A stretch of DNA of 64,000 bases, taken from Arthrobacter echini (GTDB lineage: Bacteria; Actinomycetota; Actinomycetes; Actinomycetales; Micrococcaceae). Position numbers and translations under genes: made by a program. Shown here piece by piece: positions 36,404 to 45,285 of the stretch; position 1 is the stretch's first letter; each line of letters opens with the position of its first letter. The DNA lies in the NCBI RefSeq assembly GCF_004803505.1, contig NZ_SSWH01000001.1, positions 124,001 through 188,000 of the forward strand. The letters run 5' to 3'. The notes below the pieces were generated by a model. It was not told where the DNA came from. It was given only the letters and a program-made list of their open reading frames with translations, and did not search any database.

Positions 36404-38554
36404 CTACCGCGGCGACGGCTCCCTGCCGAGCTTCGACGGCCACCAGATCTTCGCGCCGATATCGTAGGAGAGGGCCGGAATCAGCAGCGAGCGCACCAGC
36501 ACGGTGTCCAGCAGTACGCCGAACGCCACGATGAAGGCGATCTGCGCGAGGAACAGGATCGGGATCACGCCCAGCGCCGCGAAGGTCGCCGCCAGAACCA
36601 CCCCGGCCGAGGTGATCACCCCGCCGGTGACCCCGAGTCCACGCAGGATGCCGGGTCTGGTCCCGATCCGCAGCGACTCCTCCCGCACCCGGGTCATGAG
36701 GAAGATGTTGTAGTCCACCCCGAGCGCCACGAGGAACACGAAGGCGAAGAGCGGCACCGAGGCATCCGCGCCCTCGAACCCGAAGATGTTGTTGAACACC
36801 AGCGCGGAGACACCGAGCGCCGTGGCGTTCGAGAGCGCCACACTGGCCACGAGCAGCACCGGCGCGAGGACCGAGCGCAGCAGGATGATGAGCACCACGA
36901 GGATCACCGCGAGCACGATCGGGATGATCTTCACGAGGTCGGCGAGCGCCGTGTCGTTCGTGTCGATCGCCACGGCGGTCACGCCGCCCACGAGCGCGTC
37001 CGGGCTGGCGTCGTCGAGCGCTGTCCGCAGGTCCCGCACCACGTCCTCGGCCGCGTCCGAGTCGGCGGGATCCTCGAGGGTGGCGCTGAGTAGCACGCGG
37101 CCGTCCTCCACGAGCACCGCACCGCCCGGATCGGTGGTCAGCGACGCGTCGGAGATGCCGTCCTCCGCCGTGACGACCTCGAGCGCGGCGTCCTGGTCGT
37201 CCTCCGGGGCCACGACGTGGACGGGGCTGCCGGAGCCGGCGTCGAAGTGCCGGCCCAGTGCGTCCTGGCCGTCGACGGCGTTGGACGGGGCGAGGACCAG
37301 GGCCGACTGCGGTACGCCGCTGGCCTGCAGCTGGGTCAGGCCCAGGGCGCCGGCCACCAGGATCAGCAGCGAGACGGCCCAGACGGCGCGGGGACGCCGC
37401 GCGACCAGATACGCGACGCGCTGCCAGAGTCCCGTGAGCCGTTCGAGCCCGGTCTCGGGTCCGCCGTCGGTGGGTACCAGGTGCTTGCCGTGATGGGGTG
37501 CGACGGCGGTGGTCGCCTCCTTGTCGTAGCGCGGGCGCAGCGGCCAGAAGGCAGCGCGTCCGAGCAGGAGCAGGACCGCCGGGAGGAAGGTCAGGGCCGA
37601 GGCGAGGGAGAAGGCGATGCCGATGGCGGCGATGGGGCCAAGGCTCCTGTTCGAGTTCAGGTCGGAGAACAGCAGGCACAGTAACCCGAGGATCACGGTG
37701 GCTCCGGAGGCCAGGATCGGCTCCACGGCTCCGCGGTAGGCCACCCGCATGGCCTCCCACGTCGTCTCGTTCTCGACGAGCGCCTCACGGTACCGGGCCA
37801 CGAGCAGCAGTGCGTAGTCCGTGGCCGCACCGATCACGAGGATGGAGAGGATGCCCTGGCTCTGGCCGCTGAGCTGGATCCAGTCCAGTTTGGCGAGACC
37901 GAAGATCAGCAGGATCGACGTCGCGAGCGCGAAGACCGCCGTCAGGAGCACGATGAACGGCAGCACGACCGACCGGTACACGGCGAGGAGGATCACGAAG
38001 ACCGCGCCGAGCGCCACGCCGAGCAGGATGCCGTCGATACCGCCGAAGGCGTCCACGAGATCGTTCGTGAAGCCTGCCGGACCGGTGACGTACCCGGTGA
38101 CGCCGTCGGGCAGATCATCGGTCAGGACACTGCGGAGTTCGGTGACGACGTCCCCCAGCTCGGCGTCGGGCGAGATGAAGGCGATGTACTGCACGGCGAG
38201 GCCGTCCTCGGACGGGATGGGACCGGCGAGGGGTGGTGCTCCCTCGGCAGGTGCCTCGAGGCCCTCCACGTCGCCGAGCGAAGCACCGAGCTCCTCGTAG
38301 GCGCCGAGATCCCGCGGGTCGATCTCGGTCTCGGATTCCGCGACGATCACCGCCGGGAGTGCGTCGGAGTCACTGAACTGCTGCTGCAGTTCGCCGGCCT
38401 CCGTGGACTCGGCGCTCGCGGGGAGGAAGGATGCCTGATCGGTGCTCGAGACCTCCCCCAGGCGCCCGAACGTGGGGCCGCCCACAGCCGCACCGGCCAG
38501 CCAGATGAGCACGACGACGACGGGCAGCACTACTCTGAGCCAACTACTTCTCAT
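36404..38554 (-). CDS. MMPL-family RND transporter
   Basis: A 716-residue exporter of the MMPL/RND superfamily with the duplicated pattern of one helix, a large extracytoplasmic domain, then five to six helices. The first transmembrane block contains GAATDYALLLVARYREAL, and the second has the matching ALGVDYNIFLMTRVREES; both carry the conserved D-Y motif for proton coupling. Substrates of such proteins include lipids and drugs. The start at 38554 has GGAG upstream. It shares a promoter region with a MarR repressor that probably controls it. Confidence 0.9.
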   Translation of the reverse strand: MRSSWLRVVLPVVVVLIWLAGAAVGGPTFGRLGEVSSTDQASFLPASAESTEAGELQQQFSDSDALPAVIVAESETEIDPRDLGAYEELGASLGDVEGLEAPAEGAPPLAGPIPSEDGLAVQYIAFISPDAELGDVVTELRSVLTDDLPDGVTGYVTGPAGFTNDLVDAFGGIDGILLGVALGAVFVILLAVYRSVVLPFIVLLTAVFALATSILLIFGLAKLDWIQLSGQSQGILSILVIGAATDYALLLVARYREALVENETTWEAMRVAYRGAVEPILASGATVILGLLCLLFSDLNSNRSLGPIAAIGIAFSLASALTFLPAVLLLLGRAAFWPLRPRYDKEATTAVAPHHGKHLVPTDGGPETGLERLTGLWQRVAYLVARRPRAVWAVSLLILVAGALGLTQLQASGVPQSALVLAPSNAVDGQDALGRHFDAGSGSPVHVVAPEDDQDAALEVVTAEDGISDASLTTDPGGAVLVEDGRVLLSATLEDPADSDAAEDVVRDLRTALDDASPDALVGGVTAVAIDTNDTALADLVKIIPIVLAVILVVLIILLRSVLAPVLLVASVALSNATALGVSALVFNNIFGFEGADASVPLFAFVFLVALGVDYNIFLMTRVREESLRIGTRPGILRGLGVTGGVITSAGVVLAATFAALGVIPILFLAQIAFIVAFGVLLDTVLVRSLLIPALSYDIGAKIWWPSKLGREPSPR

Positions 38555-38593
38555 GGATCTCCGAACCCTTCTCGATGTATCTCCGCGGTAAAG

Positions 38594-38612
38594 TATATCC
38601 ATCGCAGAGATA
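38594..38612 (-). promoter_or_regulatory. Probable MarR operator, MMPL/marR divergon
   Basis: On the minus strand this reads TATCTCTGCGATGGATATA, a TATCTC-N7-GATATA inverted repeat in the centre of the divergent promoter region. It shares 14 of 19 bases with the site in front of the TspO-like gene (39166-39184). Confidence 0.65.
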
Positions 38613-38655
38613 AGTCGAAGAAGTCTAGGCTGGGCTTGGAAGAAGGCGAGGGACA

Positions 38656-39120
38656 GTGACGGCGAGGGACGAGCTCATGGAGCTCCTGCGACAGTTCACC
38701 GTGGAGACCGACCGCTATGTCGACGTCGCCAGTGCGCGCGACAGTCTCCACCGCACGGATCTCCATGCTCTCAGCATCATGATGGGCGCGGCCCAGGCGG
38801 GCCTGACCGTCACACCCGGGGTGCTGCGCGAAGAGCTGAATCTGAGCTCCCCGGCCACCACGGCGCTGGTGGATCGCCTGGACTCTGCAGGGCACGTGAC
38901 CCGGAGACGGAGTGACGTGGACCGCCGGCAGGTCCATCTCGAGCTGACGAACAGGGCGCGCACCACGGGGGCCGAGCTGTTCGCCCCGCTCGGACGCCAC
39001 ATCGACGCAGTGTTCGAGGAGTACTCCGAGGACCAGCTGGTGCTGCTGCGCGACATGATGCAGGCGGTGACGGACGCAACCGTCGCCGCCAGGAACGAGG
39101 CTGCCGACAAGGCCGACTGA
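38656..39120 (+). CDS. MarR-family transcriptional repressor
   Basis: A 154-residue winged-helix regulator. The recognition part (TPGVLREELNLSSPATTALVDRLDSAGHVTRRRSDVDRRQVHLEL) is a textbook MarR DNA-binding domain with the wing D-x-R. N- and C-terminal helices form the dimer. The GTG start follows a strong RBS (AGGCGAGGGA). It diverges from the MMPL exporter and precedes the TspO-like gene. Both neighbours carry the same operator. Confidence 0.92.
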   Translation: MTARDELMELLRQFTVETDRYVDVASARDSLHRTDLHALSIMMGAAQAGLTVTPGVLREELNLSSPATTALVDRLDSAGHVTRRRSDVDRRQVHLELTNRARTTGAELFAPLGRHIDAVFEEYSEDQLVLLRDMMQAVTDATVAARNEAADKAD

Positions 39121-39165
39121 CACCCGCACTCCGTCCCGATACTGTCCGACCCCGGGTTGCCCGAT

Positions 39166-39184
39166 TGTCTCTATCATGGAGATA
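39166..39184 (+). promoter_or_regulatory. Second MarR-type operator, upstream of the TspO-like gene
   Basis: TGTCTCTATCATGGAGATA, an inverted repeat TCTC-N7-GAGA, ends eight bases before the TspO-like ATG and overlaps its RBS. It matches the divergon site 38594-38612 at 14 of 19 positions. Confidence 0.65.
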
Positions 39185-39192
39185 CTTGACGC

Positions 39193-40068
39193 ATGGCTAC
39201 CCGATCAAGCACTTCAATTGCACAGACCAACGGCTCTCCCGCTCACGCGACGACGGCGGACCGTGTGCGTCAGATCGTCGTGACCGTGAGCGAGATCATC
39301 AGTCTCCTCGGTCCGCTGATCGGCTTCGGCCTCATCGGCTCCGACGTCAACGAGACCTCGGGCGGCGATCTGGCATCCGACGCCACGCTGGTGGCACCCG
39401 GAGGCCCCGCCTTCTCGATCATCTGGTCGGCCATCTACCTCGGTCTCTTCGTCTACACCATCTGGCAGTGGCTGCCATCACGGACCGTCGACACCAGGGC
39501 GCGGGCCACGGGCTGGCTCGTCGCCCTATCGATGCTCCTCAACGCCGCGTGGCTCATCGTGACCCAGGAGGGCTTGATCTGGCTCAGCGTGGGGGTCATC
39601 ATCGCGCTGCTGGTGGTCCTCGTCGCGCTGGTCGTCCGGCTCACCCAGGTACCGGCGCAGCAGGGCGGCGCCGAGGCGCTCATCGTGGACGGCACGTTCG
39701 GGCTGTACCTGGGCTGGGTCAGCGTGGCGACGGCGGCCAATATCGCCGCCGCTCTCGCGTCATCCGGCGTGGCGACGACGGGCACCGGTCCGGAGTGGGC
39801 CGTAGCAGCGCTCGTCCTCTTCCTCGCCGGGGCCCTGACCTTGCTGCAGGCACGAGTGGGGGGTCGCTGGGCCGTGGCGGTCGGGGCCGCCTGGGGGCTG
39901 GGCTGGATCACGGTCGCCCGCATCTCCGACGAGCCCGCGTCCACCATCGTGGCCATTGCGGCCGCTGTTGCCGCAGTCCTGATTCTCGCCGCCACGGGCA
40001 TCATCCGCTCGCGCAGGAATCCCACGCGATCGCCCGAGGTCGGATCATCGGCCCGAGCCGGACGCTGA
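39193..40068 (+). CDS. TspO/MBR-like membrane protein
   Basis: A 291-residue membrane protein with about eight hydrophobic segments. The central part (GPAFSIIWSAIYLGLFVYTIWQWLP, then NAAWLIVTQEGLIW) has the Trp pattern of TspO/MBR tryptophan-rich sensory proteins, which bind tetrapyrroles and related ligands. The protein is nearly twice the usual length (about 160 residues), with extra C-terminal helices, as seen in actinobacterial members. Because it shares an operator with the MMPL exporter, it probably belongs to the same MarR regulon. Confidence 0.8.
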   Translation: MATRSSTSIAQTNGSPAHATTADRVRQIVVTVSEIISLLGPLIGFGLIGSDVNETSGGDLASDATLVAPGGPAFSIIWSAIYLGLFVYTIWQWLPSRTVDTRARATGWLVALSMLLNAAWLIVTQEGLIWLSVGVIIALLVVLVALVVRLTQVPAQQGGAEALIVDGTFGLYLGWVSVATAANIAAALASSGVATTGTGPEWAVAALVLFLAGALTLLQARVGGRWAVAVGAAWGLGWITVARISDEPASTIVAIAAAVAAVLILAATGIIRSRRNPTRSPEVGSSARAGR

Positions 40069-40100
40069 CGGACAGCGCCGCTCCGCGCTAGTCTCCAGGC

Positions 40101-40898
40101 ATGAACGACGAGGCCTACTCCCACGGGCACCACGCGAGCGTCACCGCCGCCCACGCCACACGCACCGTGGCGTCGTCGGCGGCGTACCTCGCACCCCACC
40201 TGCAGTCCGGGATGGACGTGCTCGATGTCGGGTGCGGCCCGGGCAGCATCACGGCCGGGCTCGCCGAGCTCGTTGCGCCCGGTTCGGTGGTCGGCATGGA
40301 CGGGTCGGCCGACGTCGTCGCGCAGGCCGCCGAGACCTATGCCGACGTGACGAACGCCGAGTTCCACGAAGGCAACATCTACGATCTCGACGTGCCCGAC
40401 GAGTCCTTCGACGTCGTGCACGCCCACCAGGTGCTGCAGCACCTCGCCGATCCGGTGGCCGCCCTGCGCGAACTGCGGCGCGTGGTCCGTCCCGGCGGCG
40501 TGGTGGCGGTGCGCGACGCCGACTACGGCGCCATGACCTGGCACCCCGCCGTCGAGGAACTCGACGAATGGCGCGAGGTCTACGGTCGACTGGCACGGGG
40601 TAACCACGGGGAGCCCGACGCCGGCCGCCGGCTCCCGGGCTGGGCCTCCGCCGCGGGCTTCGCGGAGGTCGAGGTGTCGTCGTCGACCTGGGTGTACTCG
40701 TCGGCGGAGGAGCGCCGGTTCCTCTCCGACCAGTGGGCCGAGCGCGTGCTGCACTCCGCCTTCGCCGAGCAGACGCTCGAGCGCGGACTCGCCGACCAGC
40801 GGACCCTGGCCCGACTGGCCGAGGGCTGGCACCGCTGGGCGCGCATGGACGACGGCGTGTTCCTGATGCCGAGTGTCGAGATCCTCGCGCGCGACTGA
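40101..40898 (+). CDS. Class I SAM-dependent methyltransferase (UbiE/Methyltransf_11 type)
   Basis: A 265-residue methyltransferase. Motif I is VLDVGCGPGSITAGLAE, motif II VVGMDGSADVV, and motif III/post-I FDVVHAHQVLQHLADPVAALRELRRVVRPGG. The small-molecule acceptor is unknown. TAGTCT (40089-40094) is six bases before the ATG, so the mRNA is probably leaderless. No cofactor partner genes are linked. Confidence 0.9.
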   Translation: MNDEAYSHGHHASVTAAHATRTVASSAAYLAPHLQSGMDVLDVGCGPGSITAGLAELVAPGSVVGMDGSADVVAQAAETYADVTNAEFHEGNIYDLDVPDESFDVVHAHQVLQHLADPVAALRELRRVVRPGGVVAVRDADYGAMTWHPAVEELDEWREVYGRLARGNHGEPDAGRRLPGWASAAGFAEVEVSSSTWVYSSAEERRFLSDQWAERVLHSAFAEQTLERGLADQRTLARLAEGWHRWARMDDGVFLMPSVEILARD

Positions 40899-40931
40899 GG
40901 CCGCAGCGGCATAGCGGGCTAGGCTGACCGA

Positions 40932-41435
40932 ATGTACCGCATCATCGCCGTCTGCACCGGAAACATCTGCCGCTCCCCCATGGCCGAGTTCATGCTCACC
41001 GACGCGTTCTCGAAGGCGGGTCTCGAGGACGACGTCGTCGTGGACTCCGCGGGAACCACCGGCTGGGAGGCCGGCAACCCCATCGACCCGCGAGCTGCCG
41101 CGAGACTGACGGAAGCCGGTATCGACAGTGACGGGCACCGTGCCCGGCGCTTCGAGTCCGAGTGGTACCGCGAGCGCGATCTGATCCTCGCCCTCGATCT
41201 CGATCACTACCGCGTGCTCCGGGAGGAAGCGCCCGACGACGACGCCCGCGACAGGATCCATCTGCTGCGCGAATTCGATCCCGACACCACGGACACGGAT
41301 CTCGAGGACCTGGGCATCTACGACCCCTGGTACGGCGACGCCAGCGACTTCGACGCCACCTACAGGATGGTGGACGGCGCGGTGGGCGGGGTCGTGAGCT
41401 ACGTGCGCCAGGAGCTCGACGCCGACGTTGCGTGA
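40932..41435 (+). CDS. Low-molecular-weight protein tyrosine phosphatase
   Basis: A 167-residue phosphatase of the LMW-PTP family. The P-loop C8-T-G-N-I-C-R14-S is intact with the nucleophilic Cys8 and Arg14, and the general-acid loop is DPWYGD near residue 130. In related bacteria such enzymes dephosphorylate tyrosine-phosphorylated proteins in envelope or stress control. The gene lies 33 bases after the methyltransferase and has its own leaderless-type -10 (TAGGCT at 40920-40925, six bases before ATG). Confidence 0.92.
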   Translation: MYRIIAVCTGNICRSPMAEFMLTDAFSKAGLEDDVVVDSAGTTGWEAGNPIDPRAAARLTEAGIDSDGHRARRFESEWYRERDLILALDLDHYRVLREEAPDDDARDRIHLLREFDPDTTDTDLEDLGIYDPWYGDASDFDATYRMVDGAVGGVVSYVRQELDADVA

Positions 41436-41501
41436 CTCTTGAACCGATCCTCCTACCATGAACGAGTGCATCCCTCCCTCTGCCCGGCGCCGGGCTGACT
41501 C

Positions 41502-43619
41502 GTGCCCGCAGCCTCGCCGCTCCTGATCGCCGTCGACGGCCGTTCCGGTGCCGGAAAGACGAGCCTCACCCTCGAACTCGCTGCTCTGCTGCGCGAACAC
41601 CACAGCGTCACCGTGTTCCACCTCGAGGACATCTACCCGGGCTGGGACGGGCTCGACGGCGGCATTGCCCGCTATGTGCAGCACGTCCTCGGACCCCTGC
41701 GGGCAGGACAGCACGCCACCTGGGCCGCGTGGGACTGGGACCGGGACGCGGACGGCGAGCAGCGCACGACGACGACCGCGGAGATCGTACTGCTCGAGGG
41801 CGTGGGTGCCGCCGCGGCCCTGGCCCGGCCCCTGCTCGACGCGGTGATCTGGATCGAGGCCGACGCGCAGGTCCGGCGCCGCACGGCCATCGAACGCGAC
41901 GGCGACACGTACGCACCCTTCTGGCGCCGTTGGGCCGATCAGGAGGACCGCTGGCTCGCAGGGGACGATCCCGCAGCAGCCGCCGACGTCGTCGTGCAGG
42001 GGCACACCGACGCCCTGACGCCGCAGGCCGTGCGCCGTGCTCTGGCGGCGCTGCCGTCCTGCGCCGTCCTGCTGGCACCCGAACGGGCGGACCGGCGCGG
42101 ACTGACCGTCCGGTGCGAGCGTGTCGACGCCGTGCCGGACACACCGACGGTGTTCTCCGAGCTGTACGGCGCGAGCACCGCCGCGGTGTGGCTCGACAGT
42201 TCGGACGCTGTCGGCCTCATGCCGGCTCCGGATTCCCGCGGCCGATTCAGCATCATGGCGGACTCGGGCGGCTCCTTCGGCCAGCAGGCGCACCACCGCG
42301 GCGGCGTGACGGAGATCAGCGCCGGTGCCGTGACCACCCGGATCCGCGAGCCGTTCTTCCGCTGGCTCGACGACGTCTGGGGCAGGCGGGCCGTGCGCGC
42401 ACCGGAGGACTTCCCGTGCGAGTTCGCCCTGGGCTGGCTGGGGTATCTCGGGTACGAGCTGAAGCGGGAGACCGGCGGCACCGATGTCCGCTCCGGCGGC
42501 GCTCCGACCGGCCCGGACCTGCCCGGCACGCTGCCCGACGCCGCGCTGGTCTTCGCCGGACGCGCCGTCGTCGTCGACCACGCGGAGGGCGCCGTCTTCC
42601 TGCTGACCCTCTCGGACGGCGGGTCCGATCCCGAACGGGACGCCTGGCTCATCCGTGCCAGGAACGCGATCGGGTCGGCCAGCGCGGTGGCAGCAGCAGA
42701 CCCTGCTGGAATGGCCGGCGTGACGTCCTCGTCACCACCCGTGCTTCCCGTACCGCAGTTCACCCTGCGCGACTCGCGTGAGGAGTACCTCGACAAGGTC
42801 CGCAGCGCGCAGGCGGAGATCACCGAGGGAACCACCTACGAGGTGTGCCTGACCACCGCGCTCACGGCACGCGCAGAGCGCCTCGATCCGCTGAGCGTGT
42901 ATCTGCACCTGCGACAGGTGAGCCCCGCGCCGTTCGCCCACTTCCTCCGGTTCCCCTCATTCGCCGTCGCCAGCACCTCTCCTGAGCGCTTCCTGAGGCT
43001 GGACGGCGGGGGGAATCTCCGTGCGGAACCGATCAAGGGGACCCGCGGGCGCTCCACCGACCCCGTGGTGGACGCCGCGCTACGGGAGGACCTCAGGACC
43101 TCGGCCAAGGACCACGCGGAGAACATCATGATCGTGGATCTGCTCCGCAACGATCTCTCGCACCACGCGGTCCCGGGGTCGGTGACCGTGTCGCGCCTGT
43201 GCGACATCGAGACCTACGCGACCGTGCACCAGATGGTGAGCACGATCGACGCGCGCCTGCGGCCCGGACGTCCCCATGCGGCGGTCATCGCCTCGGCCTT
43301 CCCGGCGGGATCGATGACCGGGGCGCCCAAGATCAGCACCATGGCGATCCTCGATCGTCTGGAGCAGGCACCGAGAGGGCCGTACGCGGGAGCCGCCGGG
43401 TATTTCAGCCTCACCGGCGCCACCGACCTCGCCGTCGTGATCCGCACCCTCGTGCTGCAGGACGGCATGCCCGACGACGGCACCCGCCTCACGCTCGGCG
43501 TGGGCGGCGCGATCACCGCCGATTCCGATCCGGCCGAGGAGTGGGACGAGGTGCGCATCAAGGCCCGCGGGGTCCTGTCGGCACTGGGGTCCCGGTTCCC
43601 GGATACTGTCCTTCCATGA
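41502..43619 (+). CDS. pabB: P-loop kinase fused to aminodeoxychorismate synthase component I (PabB)
   Basis: A 705-residue fusion. Residues 1-190 form a P-loop nucleotide-binding domain of the uridine-kinase/AAA type, with Walker A GRSGAGKTS (about residues 13-21), a DIYPGWDGLDGG segment, and EGVGAAAAL as the likely base of a Walker B. The remainder is PabB, the chorismate-binding subunit that makes 4-amino-4-deoxychorismate for folate: CEFALGWLGYLGYELKRE in the N-terminal part, then the catalytic core YEVCLTTAL, IKGTRGR, ENIMIVDLLRNDL and PAGSMTGAPK. No pabA is adjacent. The pabC-like lyase is at 49299. The GTG at 41502 has no strong RBS. Confidence 0.88.
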   Translation: MPAASPLLIAVDGRSGAGKTSLTLELAALLREHHSVTVFHLEDIYPGWDGLDGGIARYVQHVLGPLRAGQHATWAAWDWDRDADGEQRTTTTAEIVLLEGVGAAAALARPLLDAVIWIEADAQVRRRTAIERDGDTYAPFWRRWADQEDRWLAGDDPAAAADVVVQGHTDALTPQAVRRALAALPSCAVLLAPERADRRGLTVRCERVDAVPDTPTVFSELYGASTAAVWLDSSDAVGLMPAPDSRGRFSIMADSGGSFGQQAHHRGGVTEISAGAVTTRIREPFFRWLDDVWGRRAVRAPEDFPCEFALGWLGYLGYELKRETGGTDVRSGGAPTGPDLPGTLPDAALVFAGRAVVVDHAEGAVFLLTLSDGGSDPERDAWLIRARNAIGSASAVAAADPAGMAGVTSSSPPVLPVPQFTLRDSREEYLDKVRSAQAEITEGTTYEVCLTTALTARAERLDPLSVYLHLRQVSPAPFAHFLRFPSFAVASTSPERFLRLDGGGNLRAEPIKGTRGRSTDPVVDAALREDLRTSAKDHAENIMIVDLLRNDLSHHAVPGSVTVSRLCDIETYATVHQMVSTIDARLRPGRPHAAVIASAFPAGSMTGAPKISTMAILDRLEQAPRGPYAGAAGYFSLTGATDLAVVIRTLVLQDGMPDDGTRLTLGVGGAITADSDPAEEWDEVRIKARGVLSALGSRFPDTVLP

Positions 43620-43966
43620 GTCTCCTGGCCACCACCCTCCGCGGCACCCGCGTGGTGCTCGGACCCCTCGCACCTGACCACCACGACGGACTGGTGGAGG
43701 CGGCCCGCGACGGCGAACTCTGGAACCTCCGGTACACCTCGGTTCCCACGCCGGACGGGATGGAGAAGGAGATCGAGCGGCGCCTGGCCCTGCAGCACAA
43801 GGGCTCCATGCTCCCGTTCACCACGCGCCGGATGGACCGGGAGACGGGCGAGCCGGGAGCGATCATCGGCATGACCACGTACCTGAACATCGACCAGGCA
43901 ACTCCGCGGGTGGAGATCGGGTCCACCTGGAATGCGGCGTCGGCGACATTTTTCTACGTCATGTAG
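43616..43966 (+). pseudogene. GNAT acetyltransferase, 3'-truncated
   Basis: The frame begins in the pabB stop (ATGA) with TLRGTRVVLGPLAPDHHDGL and follows the RimJ/RimL-like GNAT pattern up to RVEIGSTWNA. Family members go on for about 80 residues (a Y-x-P ... N-x-E region). Here the match stops in mid-domain, with six unrelated residues (ATFFYVM) and a TAG inside the flavohemoglobin promoter. The acetyl-CoA site is therefore missing. I infer a deletion that joined the front of a GNAT gene to the hmp promoter. Confidence 0.65.
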
Positions 43967-43980
43967 AAAACCTTTAGAAT
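43950..43980 (+). promoter_or_regulatory. Palindromic operator and promoter of flavohemoglobin
   Basis: TTTTCTAC-GTCAT-GTAGAAAA (43950-43970) is a perfect 8-bp inverted repeat with a 5-base spacer, directly upstream of a -10 box TAGAAT (43975-43980). It would overlap the -35 region, so it is probably a repressor site for a nitrosative-stress regulator. The regulator itself is not in the window. Confidence 0.65.
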
Positions 43981-44067
43981 GAAGGGACAACTGTTTCGGC
44001 CCGTCAGCATCCGGCACCTACGCCCGATGAGTTCTTCCGGGCCGGCCGCGAAGCGAAGGAGCCGCTC

Positions 44068-45276
44068 ATGCTGTCCGATCTGTCCCGCCCTGTCGTCCAG
44101 GCCACCCTGCCCGTAGTGGGTGAGAACATCACGGAAATCGCCCAGCGCTTCTACGCGCACATGTTCGACGAGCGGCCCGAGCTCATGGACGGTCTCTTCA
44201 ACCGGGGTAATCAGGCGGACGGGCGCCAGCAGCAGGCCCTCGCCGGTTCCGTGGCCGCCTTCGCGAGCTTCCTCGTCAACAAGCCCGACGAACTGCCGGA
44301 CCGGATGCTCGACCGGATCGCCCACAAGCACGTCTCGCTGGGGCTTCGCGCGGATCAGTACCAGATCGTCCATGACCATCTGATGTGGGCCATCGGCGAT
44401 GTTCTCGGCGAGGCCGTCACCGAGGAGGTCGCCGCTGCCTGGGACGAGGTATACTGGCTCATGGCCAACGTCCTCATCAATCAGGAACGCGCCATGTACC
44501 AGGCGCTGGATCTCGCACCCGACGCCATCTGGCGCACCTGGCGGGTGAGCGAGAGGATCCAGGAGACGGACGACGTCGTCACGTTCGTCGTCGAGCGCAC
44601 CGATGAGCGCGACGTCAAGCCGTCCCTGCCCGGGCAGTACGTGACCCTGAAGATGCTCATGCCCGACGGCGTGCACCAGCCGCGCCAGTACAGCCTCACC
44701 CGTGCCGATGACGGTCATCACCGCAGCTTCGCCGTCAAGCGCATCCACGGGCTGTCAACCCCCGACGGCGAGATGTCCAATCTGCTGCACGACACCATTT
44801 CGGTCGGCGACGAGGTGACCCTCTCCGTTCCGGCAGGGGACGTGGTCATGAGTTACACCGACCGTCCCGTCGTCTTCGCCAGCGCCGGCATCGGCATCAC
44901 CCCCATGGCCGGCATGCTCTCGCACCTCGTGAAGTCCGGTTCGCAGCGCAAGGCGATGCTGCTGCACGCCGACAACTCCGCCGGCAGCTTCGCGCTGCGC
45001 GAGCAGGTCCAGTCGGATCTCGCGCAACTGCCCGGTGCGTCCATGCACACCTGGTATGTGGAGCCCTCCGAGCCGACGCAGACCGTGGAGAACGAGCTGG
45101 TCGGCTTCATGGACATCAGCGACGTCGATCTGCCCGACAACGCCGAGTACTACCTGTGCGGGCCGCTGGTCTTCATGCAGTCCGTGCGCAGCGCGCTCAT
45201 CGACCACGGTGTTCCGGCCAAGGACATCCAGTACGAGGTGTTCGGGCCCGACCTCTGGCTGGCCGACGTCCAGTAG
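44068..45276 (+). CDS. hmp: Flavohemoglobin (nitric oxide dioxygenase)
   Basis: Converts NO and O2 to nitrate using NAD(P)H. The 402-residue product has a globin domain (residues 1-140) with the proximal His88 in AHKHVSLG and distal residues in RFYAHMFD. The FAD domain follows with RQYSLTRA, and the NAD domain has ASAGIGITPMAGML and the C-terminal YEVFGPDLW. The family arrangement is complete. GAAGGA precedes the ATG at 44068. A palindrome covers the promoter. It is convergent with a nitronate monooxygenase, ten bases away. Confidence 0.95.
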   Translation: MLSDLSRPVVQATLPVVGENITEIAQRFYAHMFDERPELMDGLFNRGNQADGRQQQALAGSVAAFASFLVNKPDELPDRMLDRIAHKHVSLGLRADQYQIVHDHLMWAIGDVLGEAVTEEVAAAWDEVYWLMANVLINQERAMYQALDLAPDAIWRTWRVSERIQETDDVVTFVVERTDERDVKPSLPGQYVTLKMLMPDGVHQPRQYSLTRADDGHHRSFAVKRIHGLSTPDGEMSNLLHDTISVGDEVTLSVPAGDVVMSYTDRPVVFASAGIGITPMAGMLSHLVKSGSQRKAMLLHADNSAGSFALREQVQSDLAQLPGASMHTWYVEPSEPTQTVENELVGFMDISDVDLPDNAEYYLCGPLVFMQSVRSALIDHGVPAKDIQYEVFGPDLWLADVQ

Positions 45277-45285
45277 CAGCGCACC

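Noticed and set aside
39453-42581. 1042-codon open frame on the minus strand
   Set aside because: It lies opposite the TspO-like, methyltransferase, phosphatase and PabB genes, all of which have diagnostic motifs in their own frames. Its translation is low-complexity.
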